DNA of 64,000 nucleotides from Bacteroidales bacterium UBA1756 (GCA_002314795.1 DCHI01000045.1:1-64000), one strand, 5' to 3'; counted from the stretch's first letter, positions 56,129 to 64,000 are shown. The notes: generated from the letters alone by a model not told the origin. Translations and numbers: made by a program.

Positions 56129-57299
56129 ACATAAATAGTGATTCGCCGCCAAATTTTTCTCGTAAATAGAAAGAAAAAAATCTGTCGGTGATAAAATATC
56201 GTTTGTTGCCTGTTTCGTCCCCCTCATAAGTTATCCAATCTCCTGACATCAGTTGCTTAATTGCCGACTGTACAGAACTCGCAGATGTGAGTTGGTGGCG
56301 TTTTACAAATGCTCCGGAAGTTATTCTTTCCGCTTTTCCTTCTTGGGCAATAGCTAATAGTAATTCTTTGGGCTTGGGAGCAAGTAGAGATAATCGATTG
56401 CGGTAACTCCTTTCGTTTTCGGAAAGAATGCAGCTTATGGCAGTGCAAACCTCTGAAAATGTGGACTCACTACCATTTTTAGACATTGCAAAAAGTTCAT
56501 TCATCGTTTTTTGCATACAATACGTGTTGCCTTCAAACATATCGTAAAGTTGATGGATGGCTTCGGTCGTAATATCTTTTCCAAATTCACGGAAAAGGTT
56601 TTGCGAAAATTCACGGTAACTGTCAACGGTCAGTTCCAATAGATTCATTTCTGTTGTACTCGCATAAAACGGTCTTGACGTTAGATGAAACATTTCATTG
56701 AGAATGTGACGTTCAGACCCCGCAAAAATGAAATTGGCATTGGCACAATGCTGAATGTGCGTTCTCAATAGTGCTTCTATATTTTTTTCTGGATAATTGG
56801 CTATCTGCTGAAATTCGTCTATGGCAATAATGCAGTGTTTGTCCGCCTGATTCAGGTAGTCAAAAATTTCAGAAAGCGTATAAGATGGATTTCGTAATGC
56901 GCCTAACGAAAGTGTGAACTTTGGGAGCCCTGTCACAGCATCGTACCCTAATTCGTTGGAAATAGATCGTACCGTAGTCAAAAACTGATCCAGCATTTTC
57001 CTGCCTGCAGGTTTTAATTTCTCAAAAATTTCGCGACCGACAGCATAGGTAAAATCGCGCAGATCACGTGTCCCTAATATGTCAATAAAAAAAGTATAGT
57101 TGTCATTTTCTATTTCTGGTTGTGCAAAGCAGTGATTGATTAGCCCTGTTTTTCCTACTCGTCGCTGGGATAACAGCAGAACATTTCTCCCGTTTTGTAT
57201 ATGGGAAATTAGTGTCTGCGTTTCTTTGATTCGGTCGCAGAAATAAGGTTCTGGTATTGGACCAGATATGATAAAGGGGTTGGTGATTTTAGGTGACAT
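56127..57299 (-). CDS. AAA ATPase with winged-helix C-terminus (archaeal-ATPase-like, PF01637 type)
   Basis: This 390-residue protein starts with PIPEPYFCDRIKETQTLISH and has the Walker A variant LLLSQRRVGKTGLINH near 43 and Walker B HCIIAIDEFQQI near 155. It continues with FIFAGSERHILNEMF (sensor) and ends in a winged-helix-like domain with LTSASSVQSAIKQLMSGDWI near 345. The RRxGKT loop and this layout are typical of the STAND-like ATPases scattered in Bacteroidales genomes, often as single genes. Function is unknown. The ATG at 57299 lies 22 nt after the promoter. Confidence 0.85.
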   Translation of the reverse strand: MSPKITNPFIISGPIPEPYFCDRIKETQTLISHIQNGRNVLLLSQRRVGKTGLINHCFAQPEIENDNYTFFIDILGTRDLRDFTYAVGREIFEKLKPAGRKMLDQFLTTVRSISNELGYDAVTGLPKFTLSLGALRNPSYTLSEIFDYLNQADKHCIIAIDEFQQIANYPEKNIEALLRTHIQHCANANFIFAGSERHILNEMFHLTSRPFYASTTEMNLLELTVDSYREFSQNLFREFGKDITTEAIHQLYDMFEGNTYCMQKTMNELFAMSKNGSESTFSEVCTAISCILSENERSYRNRLSLLAPKPKELLLAIAQEGKAERITSGAFVKRHQLTSASSVQSAIKQLMSGDWITYEGDETGNKRYFITDRFFSFYLREKFGGESLFM

Positions 57300-57321
57300 A
57301 TTATATATTGATTTGGAGCGG

Positions 57322-57378
57322 CAAAGATACAAAAAATCCATTATGCTATCAGCATAATTCCAATAGCATAATGGATTT
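57322..57378 (-). promoter_or_regulatory. Promoter of the AAA ATPase merged with a 16-bp inverted repeat (terminator/operator)
   Basis: The minus strand has TATCTTTGCC at 57322-57329. Just upstream, 57334-57349 and 57363-57378 are exact inverse complements of 16 bp. A third copy of GCATAAT (57352-57358) in the loop can pair with the left arm instead (TTATGCT/AGCATAA, 57341-57357). On the minus strand the hairpin is followed by TTTTTTG, so it can end transcription of the upstream HMA gene. It is also placed to act as an operator for the ATPase. Confidence 0.7.
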
Positions 57379-57399
57379 CAGGATTAGATTTCGGCTCTG

Positions 57400-57786
57400 T
57401 TAGTGATGGTGTCCGCAACCGCCGCAGCCACCGCCGCAACCGCCACCATTGCTCTTGGGTGTCGTGCAGCATTTTGGAAGTTTGGCTCTCGCCGCGGCAT
57501 CGGCTTTCACATTGTCCGCATCGTAGCCCAATTTGCTGATTCCTTCGCGAAGTTTTTCCACGCTGGTGCTTTTGGTGTCATAGCTGATAGTCACTTTCGA
57601 AGTTTTCATATCGTAAACACACTCTTTCACTCCGGTCCATTGCGGAACGTTGTCCATCAGAATTTTTTTACATTGTTCGCAAGTCCCGTTCGTCTGAATC
57701 GTAACTTTCTGAATGTTCTTCTGTTGCTGTGCGCTCAAGGAAAAAACCATAGCAAGCATAGCAATTACGGTAAGGATTTTTTTCAT
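57400..57786 (-). CDS. Secreted heavy-metal-associated (HMA) domain protein with Cys/His-rich tail
   Basis: This 128-residue protein has a signal peptide (ILTVIAMLAMVFSLSAQ), an HMA fold with the metal site GTCEQCKKIL (CxxC near residues 36-39) and KVTISYDTKSTSVEKLREGI. A linker leads to KLPKCCTTPKSNGGGCGGGC and then GGCGHHH at the very end. It should bind Cu, Zn or Hg outside the cytoplasm. The tail adds five more Cys and three His, an extra metal-binding patch. Its promoter is at 57823-57830 and the terminator is the dyad at 57334-57378. Confidence 0.88.
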   Translation of the reverse strand: MKKILTVIAMLAMVFSLSAQQQKNIQKVTIQTNGTCEQCKKILMDNVPQWTGVKECVYDMKTSKVTISYDTKSTSVEKLREGISKLGYDADNVKADAAARAKLPKCCTTPKSNGGGCGGGCGGCGHHH

Positions 57787-57822
57787 TATAAATAGTTTTA
57801 AAAAATTTCAAAAATTCGGCAA

Positions 57823-57830
57823 CAAAAGTA
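57823..57830 (-). promoter_or_regulatory. TAnnTTTG promoter box of the HMA protein gene
   Basis: The minus strand reads TACTTTTGTTG here, 36 nt before the ATG at 57786. No matching plus-strand box for coaE was seen in the gap 57831-57892. Confidence 0.72.
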
Positions 57831-57892
57831 CACCTTTTCCGTAAAAGCATTGTCGCCTTTTGTGGAAAAGAAGTCACAATAATTTATCGTCT

Positions 57893-58426
57893 ATGAAAAA
57901 ATATGCGCTGACAGGAGGAATTGGAACCGGTAAAACATTTATTTCCAAGCAGTTCGTAGATAATGGCATTCCCGTTTTTTATGCAGATGATGAAGCTAAA
58001 AAACTCTATTCTGATCCGTCGGTGTTAGAAAAACTCCGGTCGGCTTTTGGCAACCAGCTGTTTTCTGACGGTATTTTGGATTTCAAAAAGATGTCCGTTC
58101 TTATTTTTGGCTACCCAGTCCAGCAGAAAAAATTGGAACAGATTATTCATCCGTTGGTGATGGATCGCTTTGAAAAGTGGGCATCTTTGCAGCAGGCCGA
58201 GATTGTGATGATGGAGACGGCCATTCTTTTTGAAGCGAATCTTGAAAAATATTTTGATAAAGTTATCGTTGTCAATGCGTCGGTTCCTGTTCGCGTGGCC
58301 CGTATTCGTCGCCGCAACCCGGACCTTTCGGAATCGGAAATCCTTGCCCGCATTCAGGCACAAATGCCGCAAGAGGAAAAATGTAAACGTGCCGATGAAG
58401 TCATAGACCACGAAATAGATATATAA
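57893..58426 (+). CDS. coaE: Dephospho-CoA kinase
   Basis: This 177-residue P-loop kinase carries out the last step of coenzyme A synthesis. It shows KYALTGGIGTGKTFISKQF at the N-terminus, PVFYADDEAKKLY near 32 and the VVVNASVPVRVARIRRRNPD region near 130. It is slightly shorter than the usual 195-205. The ATG at 57893 begins the conserved N-terminus. It is followed without a gap by rfaE1 (stop 58426, start 58427). Confidence 0.93.
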   Translation: MKKYALTGGIGTGKTFISKQFVDNGIPVFYADDEAKKLYSDPSVLEKLRSAFGNQLFSDGILDFKKMSVLIFGYPVQQKKLEQIIHPLVMDRFEKWASLQQAEIVMMETAILFEANLEKYFDKVIVVNASVPVRVARIRRRNPDLSESEILARIQAQMPQEEKCKRADEVIDHEIDI

Positions 58427-59425
58427 ATGACAACAAGTCAGTTACTTGATAGTTTCTCTCAAAAAAAAGTCCTTGTCTTGGGCGACGTGATGATTGACGC
58501 CTACCTGGTTGGGGCAGCAAATCGTATTTCTCCGGAAGCTCCGGTTCCCGTAGTTGATGTCCAGGAACGATTTTATCGCTTGGGCGGCGCTGCAAATGTT
58601 GCCTTGAATCTGCTCGCTTTAGGCGCTACGCCGATTCTGTGTTCCGTGGTTGGCCACGACCAGAAAGCCACTCTTTTTGCTGATTTGATGAAAGAAAAAA
58701 ATCTTGATAGTCAGTATCTTGTTGAATCAATGGATAGAAAAACGACTACCAAATACAGAGTAATCGGCAACAAGGTCCAGATGCTTCGTATAGACGAAGA
58801 GGATCGCCAGCCATTGAATGAGACAGAGGAAGAACTTTTTCTGAAGGCCGTTCGCCGCGTCTTGGAAACACAGCCGATTGACGCCATCGTTTTCGAAGAC
58901 TATGACAAAGGTGTTTTAAGTCCCTCTGTCATTCAAACCATTGTAGCTTGGTCCAAAGAGCGTAATTTAGTAGTGACGGTCGATCCCAAGAAACGAAATT
59001 TCAATCATTATCAGGGGGTTACACTTTTCAAACCAAATCTGAAGGAGTTGAAGGAAGGTGTCGAAAATTACGACAGAGAGTTTTCAATGGAGAGGGTAAA
59101 AAAGCTGATGGTGGATTTTTCCGAGGCAAATGACATTGAAATGCTTTTTACAACTTTGTCAGAACGAGGAGTCGCCCTTTACGACCGTGCGCGGTCACTA
59201 TTTTACGACGAACCAGCTTATTTAAGAAAAATCAGTGACGTTTCCGGCGCCGGTGACACGGTCATTTCGGTGGCTACTTTGTGCTTGGCCGCTGGCTTGG
59301 ATTCGGTTGCTACGGTGCGGATTGCCAACTTGGCCGGCGGAATTGTTTGCGAGCACAGCGGGGTTGTTCCGGTTCCGCTCCCCTATTTGGAGTCGGAAAT
59401 CGAAAAATATGGTATTATTCAGTAA
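58427..59425 (+). CDS. rfaE1: D-glycero-beta-D-manno-heptose-7-phosphate kinase (PfkB family, RfaE domain 1)
   Basis: This 332-residue ribokinase-like enzyme has LVLGDVMIDAYLVGAANRIS near residue 15, the glycine motif YRLGGAANVALNLLALGA near 45 and the catalytic DVSGAGDTVISVATLCLAAG near 270. It matches the kinase half of HldE, which phosphorylates heptose-7-phosphate for ADP-heptose and the LPS core. The cytidylyltransferase half is absent, so a separate enzyme is expected elsewhere. It starts directly at the coaE stop, so the pair is coupled. Confidence 0.9.
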   Translation: MTTSQLLDSFSQKKVLVLGDVMIDAYLVGAANRISPEAPVPVVDVQERFYRLGGAANVALNLLALGATPILCSVVGHDQKATLFADLMKEKNLDSQYLVESMDRKTTTKYRVIGNKVQMLRIDEEDRQPLNETEEELFLKAVRRVLETQPIDAIVFEDYDKGVLSPSVIQTIVAWSKERNLVVTVDPKKRNFNHYQGVTLFKPNLKELKEGVENYDREFSMERVKKLMVDFSEANDIEMLFTTLSERGVALYDRARSLFYDEPAYLRKISDVSGAGDTVISVATLCLAAGLDSVATVRIANLAGGIVCEHSGVVPVPLPYLESEIEKYGIIQ

Positions 59426-59465
59426 ATTAGGTGTTTAGAAAACGGAAACGCATTGACTTTATATT

Positions 59466-59912
59466 ATGATGCAGAAAGAAGAAAATCCTACATACCGATG
59501 CGCCACTGGAATACAAATCAAAATGTCCGATTTGGATCCTTTTGCCCACGTCAACAACGGCGTTCAGTGCAACTATTTCGATTGTGGAAGAAGCTACTAT
59601 TTTGAGTCGGTCTTTGGTCGACAGATAGATTGGAATAATATGGATTTAGTACTGGTACACATAGAGTTAGATTTTAAAAATCCTATAAAAATCCACGACT
59701 CCATTGTTTGCGAAACCGCCATATATTATATAGGTAATAAAAGTGTGGCTATGGTACAGCAACTTCGGTGTACCAAGACGAATGTTGTAAAAACGGTTTG
59801 CCGGAGTGTTCTTGCTGGTTTTGATCGGCAGACGGAAAAGTCAATTCCAATCAGTGAGGAATACAAAAAAGCAATTTGTTCTTACGAAAAATTGGATTTA
59901 ACACATAATTAA
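59466..59912 (+). CDS. Acyl-CoA thioesterase, 4HBT hotdog fold (YbgC-like)
   Basis: This 148-residue protein has the 4HBT active-site segment SDLDPFAHVNNGVQCNYFD (catalytic Asp and HVNN) near residue 22, followed by VHIELDFKNPIKIHD and a beta-sheet to the end. Such enzymes hydrolyse acyl-CoA or acyl-ACP thioesters in the cytoplasm. It follows rfaE1 after 40 bp. The second codon is also ATG, so the start could be one residue later. A terminator lies at 59954-59994. Confidence 0.88.
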   Translation: MMQKEENPTYRCATGIQIKMSDLDPFAHVNNGVQCNYFDCGRSYYFESVFGRQIDWNNMDLVLVHIELDFKNPIKIHDSIVCETAIYYIGNKSVAMVQQLRCTKTNVVKTVCRSVLAGFDRQTEKSIPISEEYKKAICSYEKLDLTHN

Positions 59913-59953
59913 TTTTATTGATTAAATCTTAAAAAATTCCGAAATTTTAGATT

Positions 59954-59994
59954 AAAAATGGTGCTGAAAAAACTTTTTTGGTGCCATTTTTTTG
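59954..59994 (+). terminator. Terminator after the thioesterase gene
   Basis: AAAAATGGTGC (59954-59964) and GTGCCATTTTT (59981-59991) pair with two wobbles, and the loop itself contains AAAAAA/TTTTTT. A T run follows. Confidence 0.75.
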
Positions 59995-60070
59995 CAACGT
60001 GTTGATTTCTAAAAAGAAAAAAAATTAAAAAAAACGTCTTTACCTCTTGATTTTCGCTATGCCGTTAGTG

Positions 60071-60078
60071 TATCTTTG
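60071..60078 (+). promoter_or_regulatory. TAnnTTTG promoter box with a long leader
   Basis: TATCTTTGCGG lies 190 nt before the ATG at 60269, by far the longest leader in the window. The leader is AT-rich and no riboswitch class was recognised. A 63-codon open frame in it starts with GTG only 3 nt after the box and is not credible as a gene. Confidence 0.7.
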
Positions 60079-60268
60079 CGGTGTTCAAATCAAGGGTTAG
60101 CACCCCGTTGACGTTCTTTTATTGTTTCGTATTCATTAAAAATTACGACAGCTTCAATTTAACTCCAAACTCAATCAATACGATTGACGATGATACTGCA
60201 TCTTACAAAGATGTAATACTGCGAAAGTGTAAGAAAATCATTATTATTAACGTAAATATAAGAAAACT

Positions 60269-60781
60269 ATGAAAAAAATTTTATTGATTGCAGGAATGGT
60301 TATGATGATGTTTGGCTCCTTTGCTAAAAATGTTATCGTTATTGAAGTACACAAAGAGGGTGCTGGTTGGCAGAACTTCTTCAATTGCTACCGTGAAGTG
60401 ACCACAACGTTTGTTGGTGAACAAGCCGGAACTCCTTGTGTCAATTTGACTTGTATTGGCGCTGGTTATAACTGGTGCCGTGCTTCTCGTGAAATCGGAG
60501 TCATCAATATGGAAGGCGTTGGCCCATCCAGCAATACACAAATTCTTTCCAATACTACCGTTGTCAATGCTATCAATGAACTGATTGAAGCTTCGGAATT
60601 GGCCTATACTCGAGGGACCAAGGCATCATCAGCATCTAAAAAAGTAGCTATTCGTAATGGTAGTAAGACCGATTTGTTGTTCATCAATGCTACTTGGAAT
60701 TACAATGATAGTAGCAAAAAAACGGGTGCAACTATCCGAATCACCATTGAAATGGACGACACTTCTCTCTTGAAAAGATAG
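60269..60781 (+). CDS. Secreted protein of unknown function (170 residues)
   Basis: The protein has a signal peptide (KKILLIAGMVMMMFGSFA, cleavage before KNVIVIEVHKEG). The mature part of about 150 residues has four Cys (in FNCYRE, TPCVNLTC and NWCRASRE), so two disulfides are likely. Ser/Asn/Thr-rich strands such as TTVVNAINELIEASELAY and GATIRITIEMDDTSLLKR follow. No family was recognised. It follows a 190-nt leader, and a 560-residue secreted protein lies 109 bp downstream on the same strand without a visible promoter of its own, so the two may form a unit. Confidence 0.75.
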   Translation: MKKILLIAGMVMMMFGSFAKNVIVIEVHKEGAGWQNFFNCYREVTTTFVGEQAGTPCVNLTCIGAGYNWCRASREIGVINMEGVGPSSNTQILSNTTVVNAINELIEASELAYTRGTKASSASKKVAIRNGSKTDLLFINATWNYNDSSKKTGATIRITIEMDDTSLLKR

Positions 60782-60890
60782 TTCCATAAATTGCTGATTA
60801 AATGGGGGTTGTTCGGGATATTTGATGAGTATATGACCAGGGCGATTCCGACACTCCCATTTATCTTTATTATTTAACAAATAGATTAAT

Positions 60891-62573
60891 ATGCTTAAAA
60901 TCAAACTTATATTGTTTGCTATCTGTACGTCCTGTGCATTTGCCCTACATTCCCAGTCGCATATTTCCAATGCCTTTTGTTTAGAAAAAGAGTGGGTTTT
61001 ACCCTCGGACGGAACGGATCGCTCCTTCAATGGACTCGTTGGTTGTACAGATGGAGAACACCTGTTCTTTTGTCACCGCCAAGGATTTCAGGACAAGACG
61101 CAACAGTATCGTGCCTCCCTTTTTGTAGTTGACTTAAATACGGGAAAGGAAGAGTCTTTTCACATTGCTTTTCCTGAGAAAAAGGCATCTCCCCTTGCGG
61201 CCAGAAAATATTGGATTCGTGGGCTTTCTGTAAAAGATGACCAATTGTTTCTATTGACGCAAGACGCAGTACTTACCTATCAGAAGGGACGAGGTCAAGA
61301 GTACACAGTTTGTAAAGTAATCCCTTGCGATTTGCCCACCCACTTCATAGAAACAGACGGGAATTACTTCATTGTGGAGAAAGTTCCGGAAGAAGGAAAA
61401 TTCGTGATGAAAAAGTTTTCTCCAAAAGGTGTTTTCCTTGATTCAATTTGTCAGTGGTCTTTGTCTGCCCCGTTTATGCTTCAGTATGAACCGAATGATT
61501 TTCTTAGTTTGAGTGAGTCCGGCATCTGCTTTTTAGACTCGCCATTTCCAATAATTCATCAACACTTATGGAATGGAAGTGAAAAAGACAAACACTTTTT
61601 GCCTGTTCCTCAATGGAATCCAATGCCCGAAGAGTTTGTGAAAAAAGTGTCTGCAATGCCGTACGGAAGCGAGCGCGCGATGTACGTCTTCTCCCATTCG
61701 CAAAAGTATTCATTCCCATTAGCTATTCATCTGCTACGTGATAATATGTTTTTGATTCGCTACCATACGATGGACACACTGTCTCGAAAAGAGCGAATCG
61801 TTTCAGCAGTAGTGAAATGTGAAAAGGGAGGCCAAATAAGCTCAATAACACCCTATTCTCATTATTTTGCAAGTGATTCCATTATTTCAGAAAATGCGTT
61901 TCCTCTCTATTATGCTCAACGAGAGTTGTGTCTTAATGTACAGAAAGGAGAGTTTGTCGTGCAAATAGTACGGGAAACTCCAGTTGAATGGCGAAGGAAA
62001 ATGGGCAAAGATTTTTACGATTCTACAGAAGCGTATTTCTATAAAAAAGAACCCATTATCAGAGTCCGCACCGCAAGATTGAAATGGGGAGTTGGTTCGA
62101 AAATGTGTCCGATGGATTCGCTCCATTTGAAAACTGCCGATGGTCAAAAGTATGTTTCAAATGAGAAAAGAACCATTTATGTGGTGAACAATCCGCCACA
62201 ATGCCACAGTTGCGAGGAAAACATCTATCAGCTGCTCAATTCGATGGATACGAATTTGTGTCAAATAGCAGTGGTTACAATGGGCGTTAATGGCGCCTTG
62301 GCACGAAGAGACAATGTGGATTACGTGAAAGGGTATCTTAACATTCCGTTTATTCCATTATATGTCGACAGTAACGAACAACAGGCAGTGTTAGAGACCT
62401 TGCAACAATCCTATTACCCGATGTTGCTATTACGGGAAGAAGAAGATACTCGTGGTATGATTGTTCCCAATGCAAATATTTTTTCTGATGACGGAGTGAG
62501 CAGTACGTTGAATCCCGATTTCAAGAAAAAAATGAAGCTGTTTATGACCGAAAAAACATACGTGATAAACTGA
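60891..62573 (+). CDS. Secreted protein: beta-propeller-like body with a thioredoxin-like CxxC C-terminal domain
   Basis: This 560-residue protein has a signal peptide (LILFAICTSCAFALHSQ). The body (about 25-415) is built of short beta strands with aromatic turns, such as GCTDGEHLFFCHR, YWIRGLSVKDDQLFLLTQD and YFIVEKVPEEGKFVMKKFS, resembling a six-bladed propeller. The last 130 residues change character: IYVVNNPPQCHSCEENIYQL (CHSC) and IAVVTMGVNGALARRDNVDY and SYYPMLLLREEEDTRGMIVP. This looks like a redoxin or thioredoxin fold with a CxxC motif. No family was assigned. It may be a sensor-reductase for envelope proteins; that is inference. Confidence 0.7.
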   Translation: MLKIKLILFAICTSCAFALHSQSHISNAFCLEKEWVLPSDGTDRSFNGLVGCTDGEHLFFCHRQGFQDKTQQYRASLFVVDLNTGKEESFHIAFPEKKASPLAARKYWIRGLSVKDDQLFLLTQDAVLTYQKGRGQEYTVCKVIPCDLPTHFIETDGNYFIVEKVPEEGKFVMKKFSPKGVFLDSICQWSLSAPFMLQYEPNDFLSLSESGICFLDSPFPIIHQHLWNGSEKDKHFLPVPQWNPMPEEFVKKVSAMPYGSERAMYVFSHSQKYSFPLAIHLLRDNMFLIRYHTMDTLSRKERIVSAVVKCEKGGQISSITPYSHYFASDSIISENAFPLYYAQRELCLNVQKGEFVVQIVRETPVEWRRKMGKDFYDSTEAYFYKKEPIIRVRTARLKWGVGSKMCPMDSLHLKTADGQKYVSNEKRTIYVVNNPPQCHSCEENIYQLLNSMDTNLCQIAVVTMGVNGALARRDNVDYVKGYLNIPFIPLYVDSNEQQAVLETLQQSYYPMLLLREEEDTRGMIVPNANIFSDDGVSSTLNPDFKKKMKLFMTEKTYVIN

Positions 62574-62582
62574 AAATAGTTG

Positions 62583-62590
62583 TACTTTTG
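62583..62590 (+). promoter_or_regulatory. TAnnTTTG promoter box of the DUF58 gene
   Basis: TACTTTTGCCC lies 17 nt before the ATG at 62608 and only 10 bp after the previous stop. Confidence 0.77.
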
Positions 62591-62607
62591 CCCTCCAATT
62601 TTTAGAG

Positions 62608-63543
62608 ATGGAATACAAGATAGATTTCTCCAAGATAACACAGTATGACAATCTGGAATTTGTTGCAAAACAGGTTGTTGAAGGGTTTATTACGGGTATT
62701 CACAAAAGCCCTATGCACGGTTTCTCCGTTGAATTTGCGGAGCATCGTCAGTACAATACGGGAGAACCGACCAAGCATATTGATTGGAAATTGTATGCTA
62801 AAACGGACAAATTATTTGTGAAATGTTTTGAGGAGGAGACGAATCTTCGATGCCATCTGATCATAGACAATTCGTCATCAATGTACTTCCCAATGCAAGG
62901 AAGTTATACGTTAGCGTCTCCAAACAAAATTATGTTCTCCATTTATGCCGCAGCCGCCTTGATGCAAATTTTGAAAAACCAGCGCGACGCCATTGGATTG
63001 AGTGTCTTTTCTGACACGTTGGAACTGCATACGAATGCGAGAGGTGGAGAAACTCATCAAAAAATGGTTATTCACGAATTGGAAAAACTGTTACGTCCGA
63101 TTTCCCCAGAAGTTCAACGGAAGTCAATGGTTACCGATACTTTGCATCGCATTGCAGAGCAAATCCATCGTCGGTCTATGGTGATAATTTTCAGTGATAT
63201 GCTGGAATCGAATACCAATACGGAAGAGTTACTCTTGGCGTTGCAACATCTGAGACATAATAAGCACGAGGTGATATTGTTCCATACGTATCATAAGAAG
63301 TTGGAATTTGACTTTGCTTTGGAAAACCGACTCTATCGTTTTGTGGATATGGAATCGGGTAATGAATTGAAAATCCATTCGAACCAAATTCGTGACTACT
63401 ACAAAGCCGCCATTGGTGACTATTTTCAAGAACTGAAAGTAAAATGTGGTCAGTATCAGATAGATTTGATTCCAGCGGACATTACCAAGGGATTTGATCA
63501 GATTTTACTTCCCTACGTTCTGAAAAGGCAAAAGACGATTTAA
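62608..63543 (+). CDS. DUF58 domain protein (von Willebrand A-like)
   Basis: This 311-residue cytoplasmic protein shows the DUF58 signature GFSVEFAEHRQYNTGEPTKH followed by IDWKLYAKTDKLFVK. A vWA-like segment with the MIDAS start LIIDNSSSMYF (DxSxS) follows, then IYAAAALMQILKNQRDAIGL. DUF58 proteins normally neighbour a MoxR ATPase and Bat proteins. Here no such genes are in the window; the next gene is radC. It may act as a chaperone-like partner of MoxR ATPases located elsewhere. Confidence 0.9.
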   Translation: MEYKIDFSKITQYDNLEFVAKQVVEGFITGIHKSPMHGFSVEFAEHRQYNTGEPTKHIDWKLYAKTDKLFVKCFEEETNLRCHLIIDNSSSMYFPMQGSYTLASPNKIMFSIYAAAALMQILKNQRDAIGLSVFSDTLELHTNARGGETHQKMVIHELEKLLRPISPEVQRKSMVTDTLHRIAEQIHRRSMVIIFSDMLESNTNTEELLLALQHLRHNKHEVILFHTYHKKLEFDFALENRLYRFVDMESGNELKIHSNQIRDYYKAAIGDYFQELKVKCGQYQIDLIPADITKGFDQILLPYVLKRQKTI

Positions 63544-63600
63544 GAGGACAGCAGTCGGTATGCCTCCATTTGTATTCAGATAACACTCACGTAATTTTCA

Positions 63601-63626
63601 AAAAGAATCCTCCCGTGATTCTTTTA
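63601..63626 (+). terminator. Terminator after the DUF58 gene
   Basis: AAAAGAATC and GATTCTTTT form a 9-bp stem with a 7-nt loop and a T-rich end. The rest of the gap to radC (63627-63733) shows no further signal. Confidence 0.7.
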
Positions 63627-63733
63627 TAGCGAGCTTTATGTATACCCTTTGAGGAAGGGAATACTCAGATTGTGTCTTTCATTTCTTATGAAGTTGAATA
63701 GGTGAATTGTAATTTATTAATAGTTAATACAGT

Positions 63734-64000
63734 ATGAAAGAATCAGATTCTTTTTCATCGAAATATCCTTTGAATGGTCCATCTCGATTAACCATTCCTG
63801 AATGGTCCGTCGCAGACCGTCCCAGAGAAAAGTATATGGAGTTTGGCAGTCGCTATGTGAGTGATGCTGAATTGGTGGCCATTCTATTGCGAAACGGCAG
63901 TCGTGATGAGTCCGCTGTGGAATTGGCAAAAAGAGTGTTAGCCCAAAACGGGAATAGCATCAATCAACTTTCTGATATGTCAATTGACGAGTTAACGAAG
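63734..64000 (+). CDS. radC: DNA repair protein RadC homologue, N-terminal part (cut by the window end)
   Basis: The first 89 residues are visible. They contain LTIPEWSVADRPREKYMEFG near 18, then SDAELVAILLRNGSRDESAVELAKRVL and INQLSDMSIDELTK. This is the helix-hairpin-helix N-terminus of the RadC/UPF0758 family; the JAB-like metalloprotease domain lies beyond the window. The ATG at 63734 fits the usual start of the family. A role in DNA repair is historical and not well supported. Confidence 0.88.
   Translation, partial: MKESDSFSSKYPLNGPSRLTIPEWSVADRPREKYMEFGSRYVSDAELVAILLRNGSRDESAVELAKRVLAQNGNSINQLSDMSIDELTK

Noticed and set aside
60081..60272. 63-codon frame in the long leader before the secreted protein at 60269
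   Set aside because: It begins with GTG only 3 nt after the promoter box, has no ribosome-binding or protein-like features, and overlaps the real start.

Overview
This window comes from a member of the Bacteroidota, most likely an uncultured Bacteroidales. The evidence is direct. About 25 genes sit 10-100 nt downstream of the Bacteroidota -7 promoter box TAnnTTTG (usually TAnnTTTGC). Shine-Dalgarno sequences are nearly absent. Three large secreted proteins end in type A sorting domains of the type IX secretion system (T9SS). A TPP riboswitch controls a TonB-dependent receptor, and the nusB - DUF1573 - yajC - YbbR gene order fits the phylum. No phage, insertion sequence, CRISPR array or resistance island was seen. 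Apart from repeats, one pseudogene fragment and possibly the cut nuclease tail at the left edge, the window reads as core chromosome.

Layout: 1-3.6 kb holds the tail of a Rpn-type nuclease gene and a leftward unit tRNA-Pro - MsbA-like exporter - trmB - prmC. 3.8-8.6 kb holds ruvX - def - lipoprotein - GT2 rightward, then a leftward GT4 and a divergent MFS transporter. 8.7-11.6 kb holds tRNA-Glu, a membrane pyrophosphatase and an unannotated 56-codon gene. 11.7-13.9 kb is the leftward nusB operon. 14-18.2 kb holds a small lipoprotein, glnS, a periplasmic thioredoxin and ffh. 18.4-27.9 kb holds two giant paralogous Fn3/adhesin-like T9SS proteins. 28-33.8 kb holds an aspartate aminotransferase and the unit lpxH - C10 peptidase - S41 peptidase. 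33.9-38.2 kb holds a metallophosphoesterase, a small secreted protein, comM/yifB and an S1/P1 nuclease. 38.5-43.7 kb is a five-gene leftward operon: dapB, a small-molecule kinase, a two-gene amino-acid ABC transporter of odd architecture, and a RelA/SpoT-type synthetase. 44-50.5 kb holds rlmD, an unknown secreted protein, the riboswitch-controlled receptor and a GIN-domain protein. 50.6-56.1 kb holds a MurL-like PP-loop enzyme, trkA-trkH and lysS. 56.1-64 kb holds an AAA ATPase, a CxxC metal-binding protein, coaE - rfaE1 - thioesterase, two unknown secreted proteins, a DUF58 protein and the start of radC.

The most interesting signals are not ordinary genes. (1) A 9-bp tandem repeat, AGTTTRTAA, occurs at six intergenic loci. 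At three of them the array ends 6-9 bp upstream of a TAnnTTTG box, always in the same orientation relative to the promoter. (2) A perfect 21-bp inverted repeat carries two mirror-image divergent promoters between rlmD and a secreted protein. (3) The amino-acid ABC transporter has a binding protein whose two lobes appear in swapped order, fused to the permease. Its ATPase carries a degenerate GHKL-like tail, and the next gene encodes an alarmone-type synthetase. Together these look like a nutrient-sensing unit. (4) A small family of GTAGG...CCTAC palindromes sits at gene ends. (5) A 56-residue protein follows the pyrophosphatase.

All functional calls are read from the sequence by eye; no database search was possible.
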